Shown piece after piece: positions 52,658-61,117 of a DNA stretch of 64,000 nucleotides (positions are counted from its first letter, which is position 1; every line of letters starts with the position of its first letter). The notes below the pieces were generated by a model. The model was not told the origin of the DNA, ran no database searches, and was given only the letters and a program-made list of their open reading frames with translations. Both the position numbers and the translations under genes were made by a program. This DNA is from SbD1 sp039679945 (GTDB lineage Bacteria > Desulfobacterota > Syntrophobacteria > Syntrophobacterales > Syntrophobacteraceae). The stretch covers positions 6,017 to 70,016 of the forward strand of contig JBDKTY010000068.1 in assembly GCA_039679945.1 (NCBI GenBank), written 5' to 3'.

Positions 52658-55110
52658 GCGACCGTTTTCTGAGTCTGTCCGATATCGTGATCAACTGGTC
52701 GCGCAAGTATAGTCTGTGGCCCATGTTTTTTGGCCTCTCCTGCTGTTTCGTGGAAGAAGCGACGGCTTTCACCTCCCGCTATGATTTGGCCCGCTTCGGG
52801 GCTGAGGTGTTGCGTCCGTCCCCGAGGCAGTCCGATCTCCTGATCGTTTCCGGCACGGTATTCAAGAAAATAGCACCGGTTGTCTTGCGTCTCTACGAAC
52901 AGATGCCCGAGCCGAAGTGGGTCATCTCCATGGGGTCCTGTTCGAATTCCGGCGGAATGTATGATGTCTACAGCGTTGTCCAGGGAGTCGATCAGATCAT
53001 TCCGGTCGATGTGTACGTCCCCGGGTGTCCTCCACGGCCCGAAGCGCTCATTCAGGGGCTCGTGGCCCTGCAGGAAAAAATTGTGGCCGCCGAAAGTCCG
53101 AGCCGAAAGATCTTTCACCTGGGTGGCGGCACACAGGGGACGCAGCGGCCAATACTGGTCGAGGGCCACACAAAATCAGGAGATTCGCGCGGTCCGGGGT
53201 ATGAAGGAGTCAGACTGAAGGGCGGGTCCGTTACGGCGCATCCTCCGGGGTACTGGGGCAGCCGCTCTGATCTTATGTGGACCCCGCCGGCCCGGCGGAT
53301 CGAACTGACCAGCGCCGACCAGAGACTTTCGGCCGTGCTGCGGGAGCGTTTCGGCGATGCCGTGCGGCAGGAACCGCACAGTTCGGACATGATGACATTC
53401 GAGGTAGACAGGGAAAAGGTCAGGGATGTTCTGCGCTTTCTTAAGACGGAAGCCCGGCCCGGGTACCAGCGCCTTGACGATCTTACCGCCGTTGATGAGT
53501 CGGCCCGGAGAGACCGGATCTGGGACAAGGGGTTCGCGGAGGGGGCTACGGATGCCGGCGCGGCCTCGCATCTCGGCCGGAAGAAAAAACAATCCTATCC
53601 CGACTATACGCTTGTCTATCATTTGCTTTCATTCGATGCGGCGAGCCGCCTGCGGATCAAGTCGGGTTTGAACGGTAAGGACCCGGCAACCGGAACGGTC
53701 ACGGATATATGGCCTTCGGCCAACTGGTATGAGCGTGAAGTATTCGATATGTTCGGCATCAGGTTCGATGGCCACCCGAATCTGTGCAGGATCATGATGC
53801 CTCACGATTGGGAAGGCCACCCCCTCAGGAAAGACTATCCGGGGCGCGCCACGGAGATGTCCCCCTACACGGTCGAAGATGCTCGCGAAAAGCAGCCGAT
53901 GGATGCCCTCGATGTCATGGTGGAGGATCACAAAGCCCCGACGGACAAGCGCGAGTTCCTCCTGAATATAGGCCCCCACCACGTCAGCACCCACGGCTTG
54001 CTGCGCTGCATCGCATCCCTGGATGGCGAGGAGATTACCAACCTCGTCCTGGAGATAGGGTATCACCACCGTGCCGCGGAGAAACTCGGTGAACGGCAGT
54101 CCTGGCACCAGTACATCCCGTATACCAACCGCAACGACTACCTGGGGGGCTCCTGCAACGAACTTCCATATGTTAGGGCCGTGGAAACTCTGGCCGATAT
54201 CGAGGTCCCTGAGCGCGCGCAGACCATCCGTGTCATGCTGTGCGAACTGTTCCGGTTGAGTAACCACCTTGTCTGGTTTTCGACGTTCGCACATGATCTC
54301 GGGGCGATGTCGCCCAATTTCTACACGTTCGTCGAACGCGAGATGATCCTCGACATAGTTGAACTCATCACGGGAGGCAGACTGCACCCGGCCTGGTTCA
54401 GGATCGGGGGAGTCGCCGCCGATCTGCCCGATGGCTGGAAGAAGAAGGTGGATGATTTTGCCGCAATATTCCCCCGCCGCCTGGATGAGTACGAAAAACT
54501 GATCAGGAAAAACCCGATCTTCCTCGCCAGAACGAAAGGGATCGGGCGTCTTACCGCTGAGCAGGCCATCGACTGGGGAATCACCGGTCCGAATCTGCGG
54601 GCTTGCGGCATCGACTGGGACCTGAGGAAGAAGTCTCCCTACTCGGGGTATCAGAACTTCGACTTCGAAGTCCCGACCGCGACGGAAGGAGACTGCTACG
54701 CGCGGTACCTGGTAAGAGTCGAAGAGATGCGCCAGAGTGTGAGGATAATCAGGCAGGCCGCGGCGAACATGCCTTCGGGCCGCTATATCAGTGAAGACTA
54801 CCGCTATGTCATCCCCCCGAGGCAGGAGATGCTCAAGCACATAGAGACGCTAATTCACCATTTTGTAAACGTGAGCAGGGGCCCCAGGATCCCTAAAGGC
54901 GAGGCCTATTTCTCCTGCGAAAATCCCAGGGGCGAGCATGGCTACTATGCGGTGAGCGACGGGCTTGGATATGCCTACCGGATGCGGGTGCGCGGCCCCG
55001 GGTTCGCCAATGTCCAGGCGCTGCCGCTCATGGCGACCGGTGAGAGCATAGCGGACCTGATCTCTATCATCGGGTCGATTGATATCATTTTGCCGGATAT
55101 TGACCGCTGA
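52630..55110 (+). CDS. nuoBCD: Fused NADH-quinone oxidoreductase subunits B, C and D
   Basis: 826 residues in one chain. NuoB (about 1-165) carries the N2 cluster ligands C38, C39 (GLSCCFVEE), C104 (MGSCSNSGG) and C133 (VPGCPPRPE). A linker of about 55 residues leads to NuoC (about 220-415, YPDYTLVYHLLSF, NWYEREVFDMFGI). NuoD (about 430-826) has GPHHVSTHGLLR, the quinone-site region, and the C-terminal DLISIIGSIDIILPDIDR. All three parts look intact. I chose TTG at 52630 because GGGAGGG lies 5 nt upstream; an ATG at 52654 that overlaps the nuoA stop (ATGA) is the alternative. The chain forms the quinone-reducing connecting module. Confidence 0.95.
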   Translation: MESSVQEKMSDRFLSLSDIVINWSRKYSLWPMFFGLSCCFVEEATAFTSRYDLARFGAEVLRPSPRQSDLLIVSGTVFKKIAPVVLRLYEQMPEPKWVISMGSCSNSGGMYDVYSVVQGVDQIIPVDVYVPGCPPRPEALIQGLVALQEKIVAAESPSRKIFHLGGGTQGTQRPILVEGHTKSGDSRGPGYEGVRLKGGSVTAHPPGYWGSRSDLMWTPPARRIELTSADQRLSAVLRERFGDAVRQEPHSSDMMTFEVDREKVRDVLRFLKTEARPGYQRLDDLTAVDESARRDRIWDKGFAEGATDAGAASHLGRKKKQSYPDYTLVYHLLSFDAASRLRIKSGLNGKDPATGTVTDIWPSANWYEREVFDMFGIRFDGHPNLCRIMMPHDWEGHPLRKDYPGRATEMSPYTVEDAREKQPMDALDVMVEDHKAPTDKREFLLNIGPHHVSTHGLLRCIASLDGEEITNLVLEIGYHHRAAEKLGERQSWHQYIPYTNRNDYLGGSCNELPYVRAVETLADIEVPERAQTIRVMLCELFRLSNHLVWFSTFAHDLGAMSPNFYTFVEREMILDIVELITGGRLHPAWFRIGGVAADLPDGWKKKVDDFAAIFPRRLDEYEKLIRKNPIFLARTKGIGRLTAEQAIDWGITGPNLRACGIDWDLRKKSPYSGYQNFDFEVPTATEGDCYARYLVRVEEMRQSVRIIRQAAANMPSGRYISEDYRYVIPPRQEMLKHIETLIHHFVNVSRGPRIPKGEAYFSCENPRGEHGYYAVSDGLGYAYRMRVRGPGFANVQALPLMATGESIADLISIIGSIDIILPDIDR

Positions 55111-55238
55111 CCTCCCACTGCATGTGGGAAGACCATCTGTCCCGCGGGCTTAGTTTTTGAACCTCAACTTGAATGTTGTGCGGACAAAGTCACGGGTGGC
55201 GACGCACTAACTTCCGTTCGCCCCGAGCAGAGTAACCC

Positions 55239-55270
55239 ACGCTTTCGCGTGGCAAGGCGCAGCCAGGAAA
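55239..55270 (+). repeat. Spacer repeat type 1, copy A
   Basis: ACGCTTTCGCGTGGCAAGGC followed by GCAGCCAGGAAA. Related copies are at 56861-56898 and 58780-58816. It contains the hairpin CCACGC-TTTC-GCGTGG. Confidence 0.65.
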
Positions 55271-55376
55271 CAGCGGTCGATCCGCAGCCGGCGCGTCACC
55301 CCGGCGAAGGCCAGAATCCAGTCTTCTGCTTGCGAGGTGTCGGGAAAGCCCTGGATTCGCGCTTTTGCGCATAACT

Positions 55377-55599
55377 GTCAACTTAAAGGACGTTCTTGAG
55401 TTCCAGTGGCTTGCGGGATTCGTCGCGTAACAGCACCAGCAGTAGGTTGGGGTGAGCGGAGCAAACCCCAACATTTATCGCAGCCGGGGTGAAGGTGTGC
55501 AAATCCGCGACGAGTATTGTTTTGGCGAAAGGTGAAACGTGGGTGTTGGGGTTTGCTCTCGCTCACCCCAACCTACCGTTCTAGATCTCTTAAGTTGAC
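55377..55599. mobile_element. MITE-like nested palindromic element
   Basis: Outer perfect inverted repeat GTCAACTTAA (55377-55386) and TTAAGTTGAC (55590-55599). Inside, a 33-nt arm beginning GTAGGTTGGGGTGAGCG (55442-55473) is repeated inverted at 55543-55576 with a single-base difference. There is no open frame, so it is non-autonomous. It splits a CCGGCGAAGGCC.../CTGGATTCGCGC... repeat whose right end continues at 55609-55628 (CTTGCGCGGGAAAGACGAAG). Confidence 0.65.
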
Positions 55600-55640
55600 G
55601 GCCATGCGCTTGCGCGGGAAAGACGAAGTTGTGATCTCAT

Positions 55641-55695
55641 GACCATGTAAGTTATTGCCATCGCGCATTCTCAAGAGCTGTTTATCGAGAAGTAT
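55641..55695 (+). repeat. Spacer repeat type 2, copy A
   Basis: CATGTAAGTTATTGCC followed by CTCAAGAGCTGTTTATCGAG. Copies B (57032-57085) and C (58862-58914) share CATGTAAGTCATT and CTCTCAAGAGCTG and form a stem-loop around AGCTG. All three lie shortly before the next nuo gene. Confidence 0.65.
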
Positions 55696-55836
55696 CAAAG
55701 GGTAGAACCGGCCGAGAGGTGGGCGGCTGCTACCCTGTCACTGACCGGTGCTGCCCCTTCGGGCGCGCCGGCGCCGGCAAAGACAACCGCGGTGGGCAGG
55801 CTCGACGGCCTGACCACTAAGTAAAGGTCCGCAAAG

Positions 55837-56832
55837 ATGCTGGTATGGATTGCAGGATTTTTCGTACTGATCGTCAAGCTCACGATTTTGCTGCTGTTTT
55901 TGCTCCTTATGGCTGCCTATCTCGTGTGGGTGGAACGGAAGTTCCTGGCGCGCCTGCAGATTCGCTACGGTCCTAATCGCGCCGGGATATTCGGCCTGCT
56001 GCAGCCTGTCGCCGATATCGTCAAGATGATCAGCAAGGAAGATATTGTTCCGGATGGAGCGGATTCGCTCCTGTTCCGCCTGGCTCCGGCGGTTGTCGCG
56101 ACATCCGCGTTTCTGATGTTCGCGGTTGTCCCCTTTGGCGGGAACCTGACCCTGTGGGGAAATGAAATTCCTCTGGTGGTGACCGACCTCAATATCGGGC
56201 TTCTTTTCGTTTTCGCCATGTCGTCGCTCGGAGTCTACGGAGTCGCTCTGGGCGGCTGGGCTTCCAACTCCAAGTATGCTTTCCTGGGAGGTATTCGCGG
56301 CGCGGCCCAGATGATCAGCTACGAGCTTTCTCTCGGCCTGTCCTTGATTCCGATAGTCATGATGGCGCGCTCCTTCAGCATAGTGGATATCGTGCAGGCC
56401 CAGGAAAGGTACCCCTTCATACTTCTTCAGCCTGTCGCGTTCCTGATATTCGTGATCAGCGCCATGGCGGAGAGCAAGCGTATTCCGTTCGATCTCCCGG
56501 AGGCCGAGAACGAGTTGGTAGCCGGGTTCCACACGGAGTACAGCGGGATGCGGTTCGGTCTTTTCTTCCTTGGCGAATACGTCCACATAATGGTCTTTGG
56601 CGGTATTGTCGCCGTGCTCTTTCTGGGTGGATGGCGCGGTCCCTTTCTTCCGCCTTTTATGTGGCTCCTGATCAAAATCCTGGTGGTAGCTCTGTTCATG
56701 ATATGGGTGCGGGGGACGCTTCCCCGGCTGAGATATGATCAACTGATGACGCTGGGCTGGAAGGTGCTGATTCCTGTGTCCCTGGTAAATATCATCGCCA
56801 CGGGGGTCGTGGGGTTGCTTGCGGGGTATTGA
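55837..56832 (+). CDS. nuoH: NADH-quinone oxidoreductase subunit H
   Basis: 331 residues, about eight membrane segments. Conserved sequences are YLVWVERKFLARLQIRYGPNRAG near the start, the quinone-chamber loop LNIGLLFVFAMSSLGVYGV, GGWASNSKYAFLGGIRGAAQMISYEL and the acidic RIPFDLPEAENELVAGFHTEY. AAAGG lies 9 nt before the ATG. NuoH contacts NuoB and NuoD and forms the quinone entry site. It is separated from nuoBCD by a 0.73-kb spacer full of repeats. Confidence 0.96.
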   Translation: MLVWIAGFFVLIVKLTILLLFLLLMAAYLVWVERKFLARLQIRYGPNRAGIFGLLQPVADIVKMISKEDIVPDGADSLLFRLAPAVVATSAFLMFAVVPFGGNLTLWGNEIPLVVTDLNIGLLFVFAMSSLGVYGVALGGWASNSKYAFLGGIRGAAQMISYELSLGLSLIPIVMMARSFSIVDIVQAQERYPFILLQPVAFLIFVISAMAESKRIPFDLPEAENELVAGFHTEYSGMRFGLFFLGEYVHIMVFGGIVAVLFLGGWRGPFLPPFMWLLIKILVVALFMIWVRGTLPRLRYDQLMTLGWKVLIPVSLVNIIATGVVGLLAGY

Positions 56833-56860
56833 GGTAATCTTTCGCCGGGAGCCAGGTCTC

Positions 56861-56898
56861 CCGTACGCGTGGTGAGGCGTAAGCAGGAAAAAGGCGGC
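56861..56898 (+). repeat. Spacer repeat type 1, copy B
   Basis: CCCGTACGCGTGGTGAGGCG then TAAGCAGGAAAAAGGCGGC; a more diverged copy of the repeat at 55239 and 58780. Confidence 0.55.
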
Positions 56899-56953
56899 AG
56901 CCAGCTGCGGTACGTGGGGCGAGCTTTCCAGCCTGCCGGCGATCATTGGTTGG

Positions 56954-56990
56954 CCCGTTCCACCCTTCGAAAAGCTCAGGGCGAACGGGG
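56954..56990. repeat. Dispersed palindromic repeat (CGTTCGCCCTGAG type)
   Basis: CCGTTCCACCCTTCG, AAAAG, CTCAGGGCGAACGGG: the arms pair imperfectly. Reverse orientation relative to the copy at 27875-27911. A degraded relative lies at 59019-59060. Confidence 0.6.
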
Positions 56991-57031
56991 GAGTTTTCGT
57001 CCCGAAATGGAGGGATGGGGAGAAAGGTCGT

Positions 57032-57085
57032 CATGTAAGTCATTCATTTTGCTGTCTCTCAAGAGCTGCCTTAAGAGAGCTATCA
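57032..57085 (+). repeat. Spacer repeat type 2, copy B
   Basis: CATGTAAGTCATTCATTTTG, then CTCTCAAGAGCTGCCTTAAG and AGAGCTATCA. The arms CTCTCAAG and CTTAAGAGAG form a stem-loop. Confidence 0.65.
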
Positions 57086-57197
57086 GGAAGCAGAGCGGGC
57101 TTCCGCGCTATTGTCAACTGAGCAGTCTTTACCTGCACCTTACCGCGCAGGCGCGGGGTTTTAGCCCGCCCGGTGCGGACGGAGGAAGATTCACACA

Positions 57198-57734
57198 ATG
57201 GAACCAGCCTGGGACGCAGTTAAAGCGCTGGCATCGGGTTTTGCCACGACTTTCATCCATCTTTTCCGCAAACCCATCACCGAACAGTATCCGGAGTACA
57301 AGCGCGTTCTCCCCGCCCGCAGCAGGGCAAGGATCATTTTGACGCGGGACCCGGACGGAAACGAGCGCTGTGTCTCCTGCTATCTGTGTTCGGCTGTCTG
57401 CCCGGTAAGCTGCATTTCGATGGAAGGCGCCGAACGGCCCGATGGACGCAGGTATCCCCTGTGGTTTCGGATCAATTTCGCGCGCTGCATTTATTGCGGC
57501 CTTTGCGAGGAGGCCTGTCCGACATCGGCGATCCAGTTGACTCCCGATTTCGCCTTCTCAAAAAGGAACATCCTGGACTTTGTTTATGAGAAGGAAGACC
57601 TCCTGGTGGATCATCAGGGGAAGGACAAGGATTACAACTACTACAAGTATGCCGGAGTGGCCACCGATGTGGGAGACAAAGGCCGGCATGTCGGGGAGGA
57701 AGAGCCCGTGGACGTTAAGAGCAATCTTCCCTGA
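57198..57734 (+). CDS. nuoI: NADH-quinone oxidoreductase subunit I
   Basis: 178 residues with two 4Fe-4S motifs, CVSCYLCSAVCP and CIYCGLCEEACP, that hold clusters N6a and N6b in the connecting module. The N-terminal amphipathic helix (ALASGFATTFIHLFRKP) lies on the membrane arm. GGAGGA is 11 nt before the ATG. In full complex I these clusters pass electrons from NuoG to NuoB; since nuoEFG are missing here, NuoI may receive electrons directly from ferredoxin or an unknown input protein. The C-terminal tail ends EEEPVDVKSNLP. Confidence 0.96.
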   Translation: MEPAWDAVKALASGFATTFIHLFRKPITEQYPEYKRVLPARSRARIILTRDPDGNERCVSCYLCSAVCPVSCISMEGAERPDGRRYPLWFRINFARCIYCGLCEEACPTSAIQLTPDFAFSKRNILDFVYEKEDLLVDHQGKDKDYNYYKYAGVATDVGDKGRHVGEEEPVDVKSNLP

Positions 57735-57960
57735 GTTATGGGCCAAATACCACCCTCGAGGATTTCGCCGGATGAGCCAGCAGATGCAAAGAGCGATGTT
57801 CCCTGAGATCCCGGTGAGGTTTTGCTGCCCGTGGATAGTGCCGGAAGACCCCGAATTTTCGGTTCTGATGTGCTGTAACCAGGTGACTACACAGAATCCC
57901 GGAATGACGAAGAGAGCTTTTCCGACAGTATCCCGTAACCAATGACCCGTGAGTTTCGCC

Positions 57961-58473
57961 ATGACAGTCTATGGGATTCTTTTCTACCTCCTGGCCGCGG
58001 CGGTTGTAGCGGCGACAGCCGTTGCGATCACCCGGCGCAACCTTGTGCACGCCGTGGTCTATCTCATCTTCTCCTATTTCGGAACGGCGATGCTGTTCTA
58101 TCTCTTCGGCGCGCCGCTTCTGGCCGCCCTGGAAGTGATCATCTACGCGGGAGCAATAATGGTCTTGTTCCTGTTCGTGGTGATGATGATCAAGGTCGAG
58201 GCTCCCGAGGAATACTTGTTCCCCGTGCGTCAGTGGATTCCGGCGGCGTTTTTCGGAGCTGTCTACCTTGCGGCGGGCTGCGCGATGATATTCGCATCGC
58301 CCGGAAACGAGGCCGCTCTGAGAATGCTTCTGGCCACGCCTAGAGAGTTCGGCCTGTATGTTTTCCAGAATCACTGGTTTTCAATAGAGGTCATTTCGCT
58401 TCTTCTTCTGCTCGCGCTGGTGGGCGCCTTGCGCCTGGGCAGAGGCAAACACAGGACCGGGGACCAGGTATGA
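57961..58473 (+). CDS. nuoJ: NADH-quinone oxidoreductase subunit J
   Basis: 170 residues with five membrane segments (ILFYLLAAAVVAATAVAIT, VVYLIFSYFGTAMLFYLFGAP, LEVIIYAGAIMVLFLFVVMMI, then two more). The family motif EVIIYAGAIMVLFLFVVMM is intact. I chose the ATG at 57961, with GTGAG 7 nt upstream, rather than the GTG 12 nt before it. nuoK overlaps its stop by 4 nt (ATGA). A 226-nt spacer with no recognisable gene separates it from nuoI. Confidence 0.94.
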   Translation: MTVYGILFYLLAAAVVAATAVAITRRNLVHAVVYLIFSYFGTAMLFYLFGAPLLAALEVIIYAGAIMVLFLFVVMMIKVEAPEEYLFPVRQWIPAAFFGAVYLAAGCAMIFASPGNEAALRMLLATPREFGLYVFQNHWFSIEVISLLLLLALVGALRLGRGKHRTGDQV

Positions 58474-58772
58474 TCGTACCGTTCAGTCATGTACTGCTGC
58501 TCGCCGCTGTTCTTTTCGGGCTGGGAATCTTCTGTGCCGTGGCACGCAGAAACCTGATCATGATCGTTCTGGGCATCGAGATTATGCTCAATGCCGCCTC
58601 CATTGCTTTTGTCGGAGCCGCCTTGCGATGGGGGGACCTGGAAGGACAGGTTTTTGTGCTCTTCATATTGGCGGTGGCGGCTACCGAGGTGTCCGTCGGA
58701 CTGGCGGTGATCGTGTATGCCTTCCGCCGTACAGGTTCCTTCGACCCGGGTGCGTTTAACCTGTTGAAGTAG
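58470..58772 (+). CDS. nuoK: NADH-quinone oxidoreductase subunit K
   Basis: 100 residues, three membrane segments. The two conserved membrane Glu residues of the family are present, in VLGIEIMLNAAS and in AVAATEVSVGLAVIV. The N-terminal segment is VLLLAAVLFGLGIFCAV. Its ATG overlaps the nuoJ stop (ATGA). An Mrp-type antiporter-like subunit of the proton-translocating arm. Confidence 0.96.
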   Translation: MIVPFSHVLLLAAVLFGLGIFCAVARRNLIMIVLGIEIMLNAASIAFVGAALRWGDLEGQVFVLFILAVAATEVSVGLAVIVYAFRRTGSFDPGAFNLLK

Positions 58773-58779
58773 AGCCTGG

Positions 58780-58816
58780 TAAGCCCCGCTTTCGCGTGGC
58801 AAGGCGTAGCAGAAAA
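58780..58816 (+). repeat. Spacer repeat type 1, copy C
   Basis: CCCCGCTTTCGCGTGGCAAG followed by GCGTAGCAGAAAA. It matches copy A for GCTTTCGCGTGGCAAGGCG. Confidence 0.65.
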
Positions 58817-58861
58817 GATAGCATACGCCGGATTGATGAAAAGTCGATGACGAAGCAAGTT

Positions 58862-58914
58862 TCGTAAGTCATTGAAATTGCTGACTCTCAATAGCTGTTT
58901 ATTGAGAGGTGAGG
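58862..58914 (+). repeat. Spacer repeat type 2, copy C
   Basis: CGTAAGTCATTGAAATTGCT followed by CTCTCAATAGCTGTTTATTG and AGAGGTG. CTCTCAATA and TATTGAGAG form a perfect 9-bp stem. Confidence 0.65.
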
Positions 58915-59187
58915 GTGTATGCACGAATTCCGGGATGAGTCAAATCGATTCATTACAGATGCCGTTAGCCCTTCGGCGCCTTTCAGGCTACGGCTTTTCC
59001 CCCCGGGCGCCGAGGCGCTGGCTCCCGTCCGCCCCGAGGTCCCAAAGGGTGGAACCGGCCGGGGATTGGTGACAGCAATGTTGTTTCTTTACTACGCCCT
59101 GCCGCACGAATGCGGGGGTGTACTTCGCTCGGGGCGCACGGACTACGCTACTCGCAGTCTGGTTTTGAACCGATTCGGGGGACCAAG

Positions 59188-61104
59188 ATGATCAGTTTTT
59201 CGGCCGAATGCGCGACATTGACGGCGCTCTTACTGACTACATTCCCGCCGTTTCTCGCATTTCTCGTAACCATGGTTCTCACGCGTTCGCGGCCCATTCT
59301 CTCCGCGAAGTTGTCCATAGGGGCCGTTTCGCTCTCCCTGGCCTGTTCCATATTCCTCCTGGTGTTGCGCTGGGGACAGCCGGAACCGGTCCAGTTTTCC
59401 TTTCGGCTGCTGGCATCGAGCGGGGTCGATGTCCCTTTTGGATTTCTGGTTGACCCGTTGAGCGTTTTGATGCTGGTCATCGTGGCAGCCATCAGCTTTC
59501 TCGTCCAGGTTTATTCGCTGGGCTACATGGCGGGCGACCCAGGTTTTTCCCGCTACTATTCCTTCATGTCGCTTTTTGCCTGGGCTATGTTGAGCATGAC
59601 CGTATCGCTTTCCATCCTTCAGCTCTACATTTTCTGGGAACTGGTGGGACTGGCGTCTTATCTGCTCATAGGCTTCTGGTACGAGAAATTCAGCGCCTCC
59701 CAGGCGGGCAAGAAGGCCTTTGTCATGACCAGGACCGGTGATGTGGCCTTTTTCCTGGGGATACTGACGGTCCTCCTCAACCTGGGCAACCTGAGCATTC
59801 CGGAAATGAACGGTCCGGCCGCTGGAGGCATGCCGCAGTCGATTCTCACGCTCTCAGCCATTCTCATCTTTGGCGGAATCATCGGCAAGAGTGCTCAGTT
59901 TCCGCTGCTTACCTGGCTTCCCGACGCCATGGAAGGTCCGACGCCCGTCAGCGCCCTGCTGCATTCAGCCACGATGGTCGCGGCCGGCGTCTACCTGTTC
60001 GCGCGTCTTTTCCCCTTTTTCAGCCTGTCGCCAACGGCGATGAGTTTTTTCCTCGGGATTGGGACGATCAGCATGCTGCTGGCATCCACCATGGCCATTG
60101 TCAGCCGGGACATCAAACGGGTCTGGGCTTATTCCACCATCAGCCAACTCGGTCTCATGATCATGGCACTGGGTGCGGGCGGCTATTTCGCCGGCGTTTT
60201 CCACCTCACGACCCATGCCGGATTCAAAGCCCTGCTGTTTCTCTGCTCGGGAGTCATGATTCATCAGTATCAGACCAACGATATATACGAACTCAGCCGC
60301 CTCGGCTGTTCCCGTATGAAGGTCCCAATCCTGACAATCACCCTCGCCGCCGCGGCCCTGTCGGGTTTGCCTCCTCTTTCGGGATTCTTCAGCAAGGAAG
60401 CCGTCCTGGGAGAGCTTGCCGGTCTGTCTAATCCGGTCTGGCTCTGCGCGGGTCTGGCCGGTGTCTTCCTGACGGCCTATTACTCATTTCGCGTGATCTT
60501 CATTCTGTTCTCGCCGCCGCCCGACGCGAAGCCCGTCGATATCGACGCAGGTTCCCAACACCCGGACCATGGCGATACCCATCATGAGGCGCATTACCGG
60601 TTCATGGCTGTGCCGCTGATCATCCTTGCCGCCGTCACCGTTGCCCTGGGATACGTGGGAGAGCCTCTGCGGGCATTCCTCACCGGAGGAGGGACTTTGG
60701 GCGGCGTGCATGAGGAGGGCTTCGCGCTTTCGCACCTTGTCGCGCTCGGCCTTGCCGCGGGGGGAATGATCCTGGCCTGGCTGGAGTTCGGACGGCCCGG
60801 AGCGAAGCAAATCGGAATCGTGGAGAGGATTCCTCCCCTCAACAGGCTTTTTGCCGAACGCTGGTACATAGATCATTTTTACCGCAAGATCGTGGATGTC
60901 CTGGTTGACCGGGGCATAGCGTACCTGTGCTGGAAGAACGACAACAAGGTCATCGATGGAACCATCGATGGAATGGGCAAAGGGACCGTCGAAAGCGGCC
61001 GCCTGATGGCGTCCCTGCAATCGGGGATGATTCAGTACAGGATGCTGGCGATATTCGCGGTCATGGTTTTTCTCTCGCTTTACTTTCTTTTTCAGCAAAT
61101 TTGA
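59188..61104 (+). CDS. nuoL: NADH-quinone oxidoreductase subunit L
   Basis: About 638 residues with some fifteen membrane segments. Conserved antiporter-like motifs: FGFLVDPLSVLMLVIVAAISFLVQVYS, WELVGLASYLLIGFWYEK, GKSAQFPLLTWLPDAMEGPTPVSALLHSATMVAAGVYL and RVWAYSTISQLGLMIMALG. The long lateral helix ends in FAVMVFLSLYFLFQQI. I chose the ATG at 59188, preceded by GGGGGA, which gives the usual N-terminus; a longer frame upstream runs into the repeat spacer. NuoL is a distal proton-pumping subunit. Confidence 0.96.
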   Translation: MISFSAECATLTALLLTTFPPFLAFLVTMVLTRSRPILSAKLSIGAVSLSLACSIFLLVLRWGQPEPVQFSFRLLASSGVDVPFGFLVDPLSVLMLVIVAAISFLVQVYSLGYMAGDPGFSRYYSFMSLFAWAMLSMTVSLSILQLYIFWELVGLASYLLIGFWYEKFSASQAGKKAFVMTRTGDVAFFLGILTVLLNLGNLSIPEMNGPAAGGMPQSILTLSAILIFGGIIGKSAQFPLLTWLPDAMEGPTPVSALLHSATMVAAGVYLFARLFPFFSLSPTAMSFFLGIGTISMLLASTMAIVSRDIKRVWAYSTISQLGLMIMALGAGGYFAGVFHLTTHAGFKALLFLCSGVMIHQYQTNDIYELSRLGCSRMKVPILTITLAAAALSGLPPLSGFFSKEAVLGELAGLSNPVWLCAGLAGVFLTAYYSFRVIFILFSPPPDAKPVDIDAGSQHPDHGDTHHEAHYRFMAVPLIILAAVTVALGYVGEPLRAFLTGGGTLGGVHEEGFALSHLVALGLAAGGMILAWLEFGRPGAKQIGIVERIPPLNRLFAERWYIDHFYRKIVDVLVDRGIAYLCWKNDNKVIDGTIDGMGKGTVESGRLMASLQSGMIQYRMLAIFAVMVFLSLYFLFQQI

Positions 61105-61117
61105 GGGTGATTAGCCG

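Larger units (their letters stand above)
55111..55836. other. Repeat-filled spacer between nuoBCD and nuoH
   Basis: About 0.73 kb inside the nuo cluster with no gene. In order it holds a GCTTTCGCGTGGCAAGGCG repeat (55239-55270), a CCGGCGAAGGCCAGAATCC / CTGGATTCGCG repeat (from 55296), a nested MITE-like palindrome (55377-55599), and a TAAGT..CTCTCAAGAGCTG repeat (55641-55695). Related copies of the first and last occupy the nuoH-nuoI and nuoK-nuoL spacers. Confidence 0.75.
56833..57197. other. Repeat-filled spacer between nuoH and nuoI
   Basis: About 365 nt with no gene. Contains spacer repeat type 1 copy B (56861-56898), a CCCTTCGAAAAGCTCAGGGC palindromic repeat (56954-56990) and type 2 copy B (57032-57085), in the same order as in the other nuo spacers. 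Confidence 0.7.
58773..59187. other. Repeat-filled spacer between nuoK and nuoL
   Basis: About 415 nt without a gene. Contains spacer repeat type 1 copy C (58780-58816), type 2 copy C (58862-58914), and a degraded form of the CGTTCGCCCTGAG palindrome (59019-59060), so it repeats the architecture of the nuoH-nuoI spacer. Confidence 0.7.

Noticed and set aside
55738..56946. A 400-codon minus-strand frame covering nuoH
   Set aside because: It is rich in His, Arg and Gln with no hydrophobic segments or domain, and lies opposite a clear nuoH.
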